DNA of 13,957 bases, taken from positions 1-13,957 of the forward strand of contig CAMTGL010000025.1 in the NCBI GenBank assembly GCA_947071955.1, written 5' to 3'. Position 1 is the stretch's first letter, and each line of letters opens with the position of its first letter. The DNA is from an uncultured Plesiomonas sp. (GTDB taxonomy: Bacteria > Pseudomonadota > Gammaproteobacteria > Enterobacterales > CAMTGL01). Shown one piece after another: positions 7,184 through 13,957 of this stretch. The notes below the pieces were generated by a model. It was not told the origin of the DNA and searched no databases. It saw only the letters and a list, made by a program, of their open reading frames with translations. The translations under genes were made by a program, and so were the position numbers.

Positions 7184-9254
7184 TCTGTAATGCGGTGATG
7201 GCCGCCTCAAGTTCCACAGGTTTAATTAATAACGGGCTCTGCTGTCGCAGCTTGTCTGGGCATAACAGCTCCAAATCAGCCAACAATGTAACCGCTTGCG
7301 ACAGTGTCCAGTGTGCCTGCTCTTCCTTGAGTTGACCAACCAACCACTCTACCAATGTAGGTATGGTTAACGTTGGGTCAGCCTGTAATTTATTCAATAG
7401 TAAGGGAATAATTTGTTGTAAGTTGTGATGCCGCAGCGGTAATGGCACGGCAAGTACGGTGATTTTCTGACGCTCATTGCAGCGCAGATCAATACCTAAT
7501 TGTTGTAACAAGGGTTGCTGTTGTTGTGCTGTTTGCAACTGCATAGCATCTGCTTTCATCATTAACGGGATCAACAGCGGTTGTGCTTTTAACGGCTGGC
7601 CATGCGGTAACAGTTGTGCTTGTTTACGCCATGCGGCTGCTCGAGGCAGTGAAAGTAGCCCGATACCCTGTGCACGCTCAACCAGCAGATACTGCTCGGC
7701 CACAATAGCTAAAGCACGCCCGAGCGAACTCGATGGTGCGCTATATTGTGCCACCGGAGGGGTGCTGTCAGACGGAGCTCGCGCCGTTACCGTACCTGCC
7801 GATGTCTGCGGAGTGTGGATTATCGCCGTTTCCGCATCGGTAGATGGCAATTCTGCCTGCAACAAGCGGGCATATACCGCTGACTCACGCTGCAGTGTGT
7901 CAGGGTTTAGTTGATGATTCAGCGATTTACGTGGGAAACTGCTATTTGGCTGACGGCTGAACAGCCGCTCAACGGCTGGATTTGCCGCCTGATAACCCGC
8001 CGAAGTTTCCTGCAATTGCGTTCTTGCTTGCTCTCCGCGTTGGCTACCGGAAGGTATCTCTTGCACCTGACCGATACCCGCTTGCCGCGCTTGTACCGAC
8101 GGCGCAAATTGGCTGCTACCTGCCGCAATTCGCGGGGTTGCCAATGTCAGCGGAGGGGTTGTTGGCAGAGCTAAAGTTGGCGAATGATCAGGACATGCAT
8201 CAGTATCAGGAGAGCACTCCCCAACTGGGTGATTAAGCGCAGAACCTGCCTCATCTACAGTATGTTGCAACGCAGTTAGCACGGCCTGATAGATAAAATC
8301 ATGTACCAAACGGGCCTGATGGAAACGCACTTCATGCTTGGCAGGGTGCACATTTACATCAACTTGATTTGGCGCGAGTGTTAGGTAGAGCACAAAGGCT
8401 GGATATTCCGCCTCTTGCAGCAATGTCTGGTAAGCCTGACGAATAGCATGATTAATCAGCTTATCACGCATCATTCGGCCATTGACGTAGCTGTAGGCCA
8501 TATCGTTTTGCTGCCTTGAACCTTGAGCAGAGCAGACCCACCCCGAGATGGTCAACTCAGCATGTTGCCACTCAACGGCAACGGCATGCTGTAAAAAAGC
8601 CGGCCCGCAGATCCCCGCCAAACGCCGCTCTTTTTGTTCCTGCGTAGCCGCAGCACGGTATTGGCGGACCATTTTACCGTTATGACGCAAGGTAAAACTC
8701 ACATCGAAACGAGCCAGTGCAATCCGCCGCACCACTTCGTCAATGTGGGTAAATTCAGTTTTTTCGGTACGCAGAAATTTACGGCGGGCAGGAGTATTGT
8801 AAAACAGATCGCGTACTTCAAGGGTGGTGCCGACCGGATGCGCGGCCGGTTTTACCGTAACCTGCATATCCCGCCCCTCGGCATAGGCCTGCCATGCCTC
8901 AGGTTGATCAGCTGTACGCGAGGTCATCAGCAAACGTGAGACTGAGCTGATACTGGCCAGCGCTTCACCGCGAAAACCGAGGCTAACAATCGCCTCCAGA
9001 TCATCCAGTGAGCTGATTTTACTGGTCGCATGGCGAGCCAGTGCCAGAGCCAAATCAGTTTTGTTGATGCCACAACCATCATCCCGAATACGGATCAGTT
9101 GCGCTCCGCCTTTATCGATATCAATATCGATACGGGTCGCGCCAGCATCCAGACTGTTCTCCACCAGCTCTTTCACAACCGAAGAGGGGCGTTCAACCAC
9201 TTCCCCTGCCGCGATCTGGTTCGCCAGTTGTGCGGGTAAAATCTGAATTGCCAT
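7176..9254 (-). CDS. mutL: MutL, DNA mismatch repair protein (endonuclease-free type)
   Basis: Links MutS mismatch recognition to MutH nicking and UvrD unwinding. The N-terminal GHKL ATPase contains ELVENSLDAGA (29-39), DDGCGI (58-63), RHATSKI (74-80) and GFRGEALASI (93-102). A long Pro/Ser/Thr/Gln-rich linker runs from about residue 335 to 500. The C-terminal dimerisation domain (about 505-692) includes LPLRHHNLQQIIPLLL and QAVTLLADLELLCP. The DQHAxxE(x4)E endonuclease motif of MutH-less bacteria is absent; the aligned place reads LLSLPRAAAW, as in E. coli. The length is 692 residues (615 in E. coli), with the surplus in the linker. The ATG is preceded by GAGG, seven nt away. The gene starts 14 nt after amiB. 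Confidence 0.98.
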   Translation of the reverse strand: MAIQILPAQLANQIAAGEVVERPSSVVKELVENSLDAGATRIDIDIDKGGAQLIRIRDDGCGINKTDLALALARHATSKISSLDDLEAIVSLGFRGEALASISSVSRLLMTSRTADQPEAWQAYAEGRDMQVTVKPAAHPVGTTLEVRDLFYNTPARRKFLRTEKTEFTHIDEVVRRIALARFDVSFTLRHNGKMVRQYRAAATQEQKERRLAGICGPAFLQHAVAVEWQHAELTISGWVCSAQGSRQQNDMAYSYVNGRMMRDKLINHAIRQAYQTLLQEAEYPAFVLYLTLAPNQVDVNVHPAKHEVRFHQARLVHDFIYQAVLTALQHTVDEAGSALNHPVGECSPDTDACPDHSPTLALPTTPPLTLATPRIAAGSSQFAPSVQARQAGIGQVQEIPSGSQRGEQARTQLQETSAGYQAANPAVERLFSRQPNSSFPRKSLNHQLNPDTLQRESAVYARLLQAELPSTDAETAIIHTPQTSAGTVTARAPSDSTPPVAQYSAPSSSLGRALAIVAEQYLLVERAQGIGLLSLPRAAAWRKQAQLLPHGQPLKAQPLLIPLMMKADAMQLQTAQQQQPLLQQLGIDLRCNERQKITVLAVPLPLRHHNLQQIIPLLLNKLQADPTLTIPTLVEWLVGQLKEEQAHWTLSQAVTLLADLELLCPDKLRQQSPLLIKPVELEAAITALQND

Positions 9255-9268
9255 CGCTGACCTCTGAC

Positions 9269-11407
9269 TTACTGTTGCGGAATTTTCAACGTTTGCCCGA
9301 TCATCACCTGATCTGATTTTAGCTTGTTAAACTGGCGTAACCGAGACAATCCGACACCGTATTTTTCCGCAATCATAGAAAGAGACTCCCCAGATTTCAC
9401 TTTATGCTGAGTCGGGCGCGCTGCCGGTTTCGCTGATTCTGCTGTAGTTGCCGATACAACACCATCGAGCGGGATCTTAATTTTCTGACCAACCTGCACC
9501 TGATTACCGCGCAGATTGTTAGCAAATTTCAGGGTATCTATTGAGATTGAGTAGCGCGTTGCAATTTTACCCAGTGAGTCGCCACGCTGTACGGTATACA
9601 CCTCGATACTGCCTTTTTTTGCCGTACTGTTTTTTATCGTACTGCTACTGTCACTTTCGGGTGCTGTTTTGGCTGCATCGGCAACCGGCGCACCTCTTGT
9701 CGCAGGCACTTTCAGTTTCTGCCCAACATTCACCTGATCACCGGTCAGCTGGTTCAAATCACGCAGCGTTTGCATGCTGGTGTCATAACGCTCGGCAATA
9801 CGCAACAGATTCTCGCCACGCTTGACCTCATGCCATTGCGTGCTGCCTTTTTCCACTGCTGGTTTTTCTATCACCGGATCTGGCTGACTGGCAACCGGAG
9901 GCTGCGGCTTACTGTTGGCACTATTGCCGCTCACCGGCACTTTGAGTTTTTGTCCAACTTGAACCTCACCCGAACGCAGACGGTTCAGTGCTTTCATCTC
10001 CGTCACAGTACTGCCGTACTGACTGGCAATTCGGGTCAGCGTTTCGCCACGTTTTACCGTATGTGTCTGAGTACTGGTCATTGTTTTTGAGCTGTTATCG
10101 ATAACCGGAGCAGACTCAACAATTGGCCCTGGTTGAGCCGGAACATGCTCGGTTTTCTGCACCGGTTTATTCTCTACCGCCTTTACTGCCGGTTTTTCCG
10201 GTGCGCTGACTGTGTTCGATTTACCCGATGCCGCCCCTGGGTTACTGACCCGCTGATTAGGGTGCTGACGGTAATAAGTTTTGATCCCACGATAAATAGC
10301 GGTGGCAATTTTGGTCTGGTGGGCGCTACTACCAAGCAAACGCTCTTCTGACAGATTGGAGATAAAACCGGTTTCCACCAGCAATGAAGGAATATCCGGC
10401 GAGCGCAATACGCCTAAGCTGGCATGTTCTGGCCGACGTTTATGCAATGGGGATATTCTCCCCATCTCTGATAAGACTTTCGATGCCACATCATAACCCA
10501 CGCGCTGTGAGTGGCCGAATTGCAAATCCAGCACCGTTTGGCTCAGATAGCGGTCATTATTGCTGCCCGAAAGCACCTCTCCGGCACCGCCTAGCAGTTC
10601 AGATTGCTTTTCATGATCTTCGAGCCAGCGGCCCATTTCAGAGTTAGCTCGACGGTTTGACAATACCCAAACTGATGCGCCTTTCGCACTGCGATTCGGC
10701 GCGGCATCAGCGTGAATAGAGATCAACAATTGTGCATCTTTTTCACGCGCAATATCAGAACGACCGCTGACCGAGATAAAATAGTCTCGCTCACGGGTCA
10801 TCACCGCGCGAAAACCGCTGTCATTGTTCAGCATATCACGCAGTTTTTGCGCAATCGCCAGCGTGACTTGTTTTTCACGCAGGCCATTTTTACCGACAGC
10901 GCCCGGATCTTGCCCGCCATGACCGGGGTCAATCGCTATCACCACCCGTTCATTACTGCGCGTGCTGCGTGATGTTGAGGTTGTCTGAGTACTGCGTGCT
11001 TTTGCGCTGCTAGCGCCAATTGGCGTAAGTGACAGCACCACCTGATAACCGCTTCCGCGCTTTTCCGTCACCGCTTTGGCATTTACCCGCTGTGATAGAT
11101 CCAGCACCAAACGCAGTGTTCCGCGCTGCGGGGCACTGCTGGTTCGGATGCTTTCAACCAACTTCCCGCGATACCGTTTGGGCAAGCTGACTTTTTGCGT
11201 CGTATCACGCAGATCAACAACCACACGATCAGGTTGGCTTAAGTTAAAATAACCGTACGACGGTTTCCCACTAAAACTCAGTACTAGCTCATTTTTTGAG
11301 CCGCTATCACGCAGGCTAACATCGGTTAGCGTTGCCGCAAAGACCGGTAACCCACAGCACCACAACAGCACACCCAGTAGCAGTTGCCCACGAGATTTAA
11401 TCCACAT
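9269..11407 (-). CDS. amiB: AmiB, N-acetylmuramoyl-L-alanine amidase with four LysM domains
   Basis: A periplasmic zinc amidase that cleaves septal peptidoglycan between MurNAc and the stem peptide so daughter cells can separate. A signal peptide (1-24, ending PVFA) is followed by an AMIN domain (about 25-127), which targets the septum or Tol-Pal region. The Amidase_3 domain spans about 153-378, with H163, E178 and H232 as likely zinc ligands and E345 (in LVETGF) as the catalytic glutamate. The linker is Pro/Ser-rich. Four LysM peptidoglycan-binding repeats lie near 448-491, 526-568, 603-646 and 668-710, each ending VGQKLKVP or similar. The conserved SNRRANSEM and LGGAGEVL blocks belong to the inhibitory helix region normally relieved by EnvC-type activators. 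At 712 residues it is much longer than E. coli AmiB (445), which has no LysM. It starts 2 nt after tsaE. Confidence 0.97.
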   Translation of the reverse strand: MWIKSRGQLLLGVLLWCCGLPVFAATLTDVSLRDSGSKNELVLSFSGKPSYGYFNLSQPDRVVVDLRDTTQKVSLPKRYRGKLVESIRTSSAPQRGTLRLVLDLSQRVNAKAVTEKRGSGYQVVLSLTPIGASSAKARSTQTTSTSRSTRSNERVVIAIDPGHGGQDPGAVGKNGLREKQVTLAIAQKLRDMLNNDSGFRAVMTRERDYFISVSGRSDIAREKDAQLLISIHADAAPNRSAKGASVWVLSNRRANSEMGRWLEDHEKQSELLGGAGEVLSGSNNDRYLSQTVLDLQFGHSQRVGYDVASKVLSEMGRISPLHKRRPEHASLGVLRSPDIPSLLVETGFISNLSEERLLGSSAHQTKIATAIYRGIKTYYRQHPNQRVSNPGAASGKSNTVSAPEKPAVKAVENKPVQKTEHVPAQPGPIVESAPVIDNSSKTMTSTQTHTVKRGETLTRIASQYGSTVTEMKALNRLRSGEVQVGQKLKVPVSGNSANSKPQPPVASQPDPVIEKPAVEKGSTQWHEVKRGENLLRIAERYDTSMQTLRDLNQLTGDQVNVGQKLKVPATRGAPVADAAKTAPESDSSSTIKNSTAKKGSIEVYTVQRGDSLGKIATRYSISIDTLKFANNLRGNQVQVGQKIKIPLDGVVSATTAESAKPAARPTQHKVKSGESLSMIAEKYGVGLSRLRQFNKLKSDQVMIGQTLKIPQQ

Positions 11408-11409
11408 CC

Positions 11410-11877
11410 CTATTCGTCACTCACTCGCGCCAGTAATTGTTGTCCGTTTAGCGTATTAGCCTGCAAAATGGCACTGCGTGCTTCACCATCATAGTGCAGC
11501 GTAACAGTCACATCGGCCGGCGGTAAAAAGCCCTCTCCGCGCTGCGGCCACTCAACCAAACAGAGTGAGCGCTCACCGAAGTAATCACGAATTCCCATAA
11601 ACTCAAGCTCTTCGGGATCGGCCAAACGGTACAGATCAAAATGGCAAACTGTCCATTCAGGCAACTGATACGGCTCAACCAGCGTGTAGGTTGGGCTTTT
11701 CACATTACCGGCATGCCCCAGTGTTTGCACAAATCCACGGCACAAGGTTGTTTTTCCAGCCCCTAAATCACCATGCAAATAGATCACTGTGGCACTCACA
11801 CAGCCTTGTGCCAGACGCTTTCCCAAAGCCACTGTCGCGGCTTCATCAGCCAAATGTAACGTTACAGATTTCATCAT
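11410..11877 (-). CDS. tsaE: TsaE, ATPase of tRNA t6A37 biosynthesis
   Basis: Works with TsaB, TsaC and TsaD to place threonylcarbamoyl on A37 of ANN-reading tRNAs; TsaE binds and hydrolyses ATP to reset the TsaBD complex. The Walker A motif GDLGAGKTT is at residues 36-44. It is followed by SPTYTLVEPY (61-70), HFDLYRL (79-85), the glutamate-rich PEELEF and the VEWPQRGEGFLP segment, all typical of the family. The length is 155 residues (153 in E. coli). Two ATGs are adjacent (11877 and 11874); neither has a clear ribosome site, so the exact start is open by one codon. It is the first gene of the operon. In E. coli nnr lies directly upstream, but here it is missing. Confidence 0.96.
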   Translation of the reverse strand: MMKSVTLHLADEAATVALGKRLAQGCVSATVIYLHGDLGAGKTTLCRGFVQTLGHAGNVKSPTYTLVEPYQLPEWTVCHFDLYRLADPEELEFMGIRDYFGERSLCLVEWPQRGEGFLPPADVTVTLHYDGEARSAILQANTLNGQQLLARVSDE

Positions 11878-11928
11878 GATTCATTATTCGTTCTAATTAG
11901 AATGACTTAACGACCGATCAATGGGCAG

Positions 11929-11958
11929 ATCATAGCACTGCTGGCAGTAAATATTGAA
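11929..11958 (-). promoter_or_regulatory. Candidate extended -10 promoter for the tsaE operon
   Basis: On the minus strand TGCTATGAT (11929-11937) matches an extended -10 element, with five of six bases of TATAAT plus the upstream TG. A weak -35, TTCAAT, lies 18 nt further upstream (11953-11958). Transcription would begin about 45 nt before tsaE. A perfect 12-bp palindrome, TTCTAATTAGAA, at 11891-11902 would fall in the leader and could be a regulator site. No promoter of similar quality was found for queG in this region. Confidence 0.4.
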
Positions 11959-12124
11959 GTTACACCAGTAATTACCCGCAATAGCCCGACTTTCCGCTAA
12001 AATAACCGAAATAGACTCGGTTAAATACCCGCCGTGTTCAATAAGTTTACACACTTATGCGTAATGGCAACAATTCCATCACCTAAACTACAACCTCAAA
12101 CCGGCATTTAACACTGATATTGGT

Positions 12125-13342
12125 ATGATACCACCTACTGAAATACCCCCAGCACAACCCACCTCCGCCACGCTATCAGCGGCTGAACTGGCGCAATTAG
12201 CCCTGTCAGTCAAACAGTGGGGGCAGGAACTTGGCTTTCAGCAGATAGGTATCTGTGATATTGACCTGCAAGAGCATGAACCACTGCTGCAACAATGGCT
12301 CGATAACCAGTATCACGGTGAAATGAGTTGGATGGCCAGCCACGGCACGATGCGGGCTCGCCCCGCCGAATTGCACCCCGGCACATTGCGCGTGATCAGC
12401 GTACGCATGAATTACCTACCGGCTCATGCCCGTTTTGCCGAGGTACTCAAAGCTCCCACTCTCGGCTATGTCAGCCGCTATGCGCTCGGGCGTGATTATC
12501 ACAAACTGCTGCGCCAACGCTTAAAGCAGTTGGGGGATAAAATCCAACAGCAAGTCGGGCTGCGTGGTTTTCGCCCGTTTGTTGACTCAGCTCCGCTACT
12601 AGAGCGCCCGCTGGCGGCAAAAGCCGGTATCGGCTGGGTAGGTAAACACTCACTTATTTTAAATCGTGAAGCGGGATCGTGGTTTTTTCTTGGCGAACTG
12701 CTGGTCGATTTAGCCCTGCCCGTGGATCAGCCACTGAGTGCCGAATGTGGCCGCTGCGTTGCCTGCATGACCACCTGTCCGACCGGCGCAATTGTCGAAC
12801 CGTATGTGGTGGATGCACGCCGCTGCATTTCATACCTGACTATCGAAGCGGAAGGCGCAATCCCTCTGGCATTACGCTCGGCCATTGGCAACCGCATCTA
12901 TGGGTGTGATGATTGCCAGTTAATCTGCCCGTGGAATCGCTTTTCGCAGCTGACCGAAGAGTCTGATTTCAGCCCACGCGCTCACCTACATGCACCGCAG
13001 TTGCTGACACTTTTTTCGTGGGATGAAGCCACCTTTTTAAAACAAACTGAAGGCTCGGCGATCCGCCGTATCGGACATCGCCGCTGGCTGCGCAATATTG
13101 CCGTAGCACTAGGTAATGCCCCCTATCAAGCCGCTATCTTACAAGCACTGCAACAGCGTTTAGGGGATGATGAGCTAGTCAATGAACATATTCAGTGGGC
13201 TATTGGCGAACAGTTGCGCAAACAGAGCGCATTAGCCGCATTTTGCGCCGATGCCCCCCTCATTCCAATACAGCAAGACAGCACAACGCAGCAGCGCAGG
13301 CTGGTGCGGGCGATTGAAAAAGGGTTGCCGCGCGATGCGTAA
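12125..13342 (+). CDS. queG: QueG, epoxyqueuosine reductase
   Basis: A cobalamin-dependent iron-sulfur enzyme that reduces epoxyqueuosine to queuosine at position 34 of tRNAs for Asp, Asn, His and Tyr. The N-terminal and middle region holds the conserved VISVRMNYLP, GYVSRYALGRDYHKLLR and FVDSAPLLERPLA; D154 in the last is the likely catalytic proton donor. Two 4Fe-4S clusters are built from CGRCVACMTTCPTG (C208, C211, C214, C218) and C234, C261, C264 and C268 (GCDDCQLICPWN). The C-terminus has the HEAT-like EGSAIRRIGHRRWLRNIAVALGN and ends RAIEKGLPRDA, as in E. coli. The length is 405 residues (379 in E. coli); about ten extra residues are at the N-terminus. The ATG at 12125 is the only ATG available, but no good ribosome site precedes it. 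Transcribed away from tsaE. Confidence 0.97.
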   Translation: MIPPTEIPPAQPTSATLSAAELAQLALSVKQWGQELGFQQIGICDIDLQEHEPLLQQWLDNQYHGEMSWMASHGTMRARPAELHPGTLRVISVRMNYLPAHARFAEVLKAPTLGYVSRYALGRDYHKLLRQRLKQLGDKIQQQVGLRGFRPFVDSAPLLERPLAAKAGIGWVGKHSLILNREAGSWFFLGELLVDLALPVDQPLSAECGRCVACMTTCPTGAIVEPYVVDARRCISYLTIEAEGAIPLALRSAIGNRIYGCDDCQLICPWNRFSQLTEESDFSPRAHLHAPQLLTLFSWDEATFLKQTEGSAIRRIGHRRWLRNIAVALGNAPYQAAILQALQQRLGDDELVNEHIQWAIGEQLRKQSALAAFCADAPLIPIQQDSTTQQRRLVRAIEKGLPRDA

Positions 13343-13530
13343 GGGGCTATTTCATCGCTACGGTTCGCAACTGAATATTCGCCGCTACATATCGCCCACA
13401 GTACCGCGCAATATCTGCACTCACCATGCAAACACAAGACAACAAAAGTACGACAGTCAGCGAAACAGATCACTAATTTTACCGACAACCATTGACGGCA
13501 CGCTAAGCGATTGTTCTTACACTGGGGATA

Positions 13531-13539
13531 TGTGGATAA
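13531..13539 (-). promoter_or_regulatory. DnaA box (exact match)
   Basis: Reads TTATCCACA on the minus strand, the strongest DnaA-box form. It is preceded on the plus strand by CTGGGGATA, a partial echo of the same motif. CTGGGGAT recurs at 13629-13636. Confidence 0.7.
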
Positions 13540-13685
13540 CAATTAGCAGGCACGCGAAATTAAGCACAGGCCGGAATAAGGCTGCGTTAAATTGAAGCAC
13601 AGAAAAAGCCCTTGAAAGCCCGTATATTCTGGGGATTTAGCCATAATCGAAGCATAAATCACTGCTTTTTCAGCCGCGTTAAATG

Positions 13686-13715
13686 TTCTGCACACTGTGG
13701 ATAACTCTGTTCACA
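13686..13715. promoter_or_regulatory. Cluster of one exact and two degenerate DnaA boxes
   Basis: TTCTGCACA (plus strand, one mismatch to TTATNCACA), the exact TTATCCACA on the minus strand (13696-13704) and CTGTTCACA (plus strand, two mismatches) lie within 30 nt in alternating orientation. Close spacing with a strong box flanked by weak ones is typical of cooperative DnaA binding sites. Confidence 0.55.
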
Positions 13716-13819
13716 AGGCACGCAAAGCCGCATCAACAGTGCGATGAGACAGAGCACAGAAGCTCAACATCAGCAGTGTAAATGCAGCAGAATATAAACA
13801 GACAGTGATCAGTAACGAC

Positions 13820-13841
13820 AAAAAAAGCCCGCTCTGGGCTT
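13820..13841 (-). terminator. Intrinsic terminator of the tRNA-Gly transcript
   Basis: On the minus strand AAGCCC-AGAGC-GGGCTT forms a six-pair stem that runs into seven T (13820-13826). It lies 65 nt beyond the 3' end of the tRNA-Gly gene in its direction of transcription, and it faces queG. Confidence 0.82.
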
Positions 13842-13906
13842 ATTTCCCTATCCTGCTATAAGCAAAATACGGTGATGATCTAGAGATAGTATATTTATGG
13901 TTAGTT

Positions 13907-13957
<51 letters not shown>

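Larger units (their letters stand above)
13343..13819. other. datA-like intergenic region rich in DnaA-box sequences
   Basis: This 477-nt stretch contains no convincing gene. It holds two exact DnaA boxes (TTATCCACA on the minus strand, at 13531-13539 and 13696-13704). Two sites match eight of nine bases of TTATNCACA on the plus strand: TTAAGCACA at 13560-13568 and TTCTGCACA at 13686-13694. A seven-of-nine site, CTGTTCACA, is at 13707-13715. The motif AGCACAG recurs three times. A weak IHF-like sequence lies at 13657-13669, between the boxes. In E. coli the datA locus, which binds DnaA and promotes hydrolysis of DnaA-ATP with IHF, lies in this same interval between queG and glyVXY. Position and content together suggest a functional counterpart; this is inference. 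Confidence 0.55.

Noticed and set aside
7184..7210. TTG-initiated N-terminal extension of miaA.
   Set aside because: The nine added residues do not resemble MiaA N-termini, and the ATG at 7183 gives the usual spacing to the P-loop.
7477..7914. A 145-residue Cys-rich plus-strand open frame.
   Set aside because: It is antisense to the mutL C-terminal and linker coding; the cysteines arise from reversed Gln/Ala codons.
1798..10382. Three Chi-like octamers (GCTGGTGG on the minus strand, at 1798-1805, 9161-9168 and 10375-10382).
   Set aside because: The frequency is ordinary for coding DNA, and it is unknown whether this organism uses the E. coli Chi sequence.
13251..13595. Open frame overlapping the 3' end of queG, with an internal ATG at 13335 that overlaps the queG stop (86 residues).
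   Set aside because: The composition is noise-like, with scattered Arg/Thr/Ser/Asn and no recognisable motif. The ribosome site is poorly spaced, and the frame runs through the DnaA-box region.
13335..13680. Possible intrinsic terminator for queG.
   Set aside because: Short inverted pieces exist (for example around AAGGCT and AGCCCTT), but none forms a compact stem followed by a T-run on the plus strand.

Overview
The window looks like the chromosome of a polar-flagellated gammaproteobacterium. Its centre is the conserved tsaE-amiB-mutL-miaA-hfq-hflX-hflK-hflC gene string, with queG divergent from it and a tRNA-Gly(GCC) gene beyond queG, as in enterics, vibrios and aeromonads. MotX with a FliA-type promoter points to a sodium-driven polar flagellum. 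MutL lacks the endonuclease motif, which fits the Dam/MutH-using gammaproteobacteria. Moderate GC in the core genes and the gene content would suit an Aeromonadales-type organism (for example Tolumonas-like), but the genus is a guess.

Layout. (1) 2-1513, plus strand: the 3' part of an AT-rich gene for a probable secreted M60/enhancin-like zinc metallopeptidase, cut by the window edge. (2) 1628-2269, minus: motX, read from its own sigma-28 promoter at 2302-2328 and insulated from the upstream operon by a UUCG-loop terminator at 2334-2358. (3) 2400-11877, minus: one tightly packed operon in transcription order tsaE, amiB, mutL, miaA, hfq, hflX, hflK, hflC. Gaps are 2 to 94 nt and mutL overlaps miaA by 8 nt. 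A terminator-like hairpin separates hflX from hflK. (4) 11878-12124: 247-nt divergent intergenic region with a candidate extended -10 promoter for the operon. The nnr (yjeF) gene that sits here in E. coli is absent. (5) 12125-13342, plus: queG. (6) 13343-13819: a stretch with no convincing gene but with two exact DnaA boxes and several near-matches, in the position that datA, the DnaA-titration/inactivation locus, occupies in E. coli. (7) 13907-13957, minus: the 3' part of tRNA-Gly(GCC), followed in its own direction by a terminator at 13820-13841.

How the genes relate. tsaE (t6A37), miaA (i6A37) and queG (queuosine at position 34) all act on tRNA anticodon loops. hfq and the HflX/HflK/HflC set act in RNA-based regulation, ribosome rescue and control of FtsH proteolysis. 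amiB splits septal peptidoglycan and mutL serves mismatch repair. The core genes are ordinary orthologues. The points most worth a second look are the datA-like region, the sigma-28-driven motX next to hflC, the four-LysM AmiB, the hflX/hflK hairpin, the missing nnr and the AT-rich metallopeptidase gene at the left edge.
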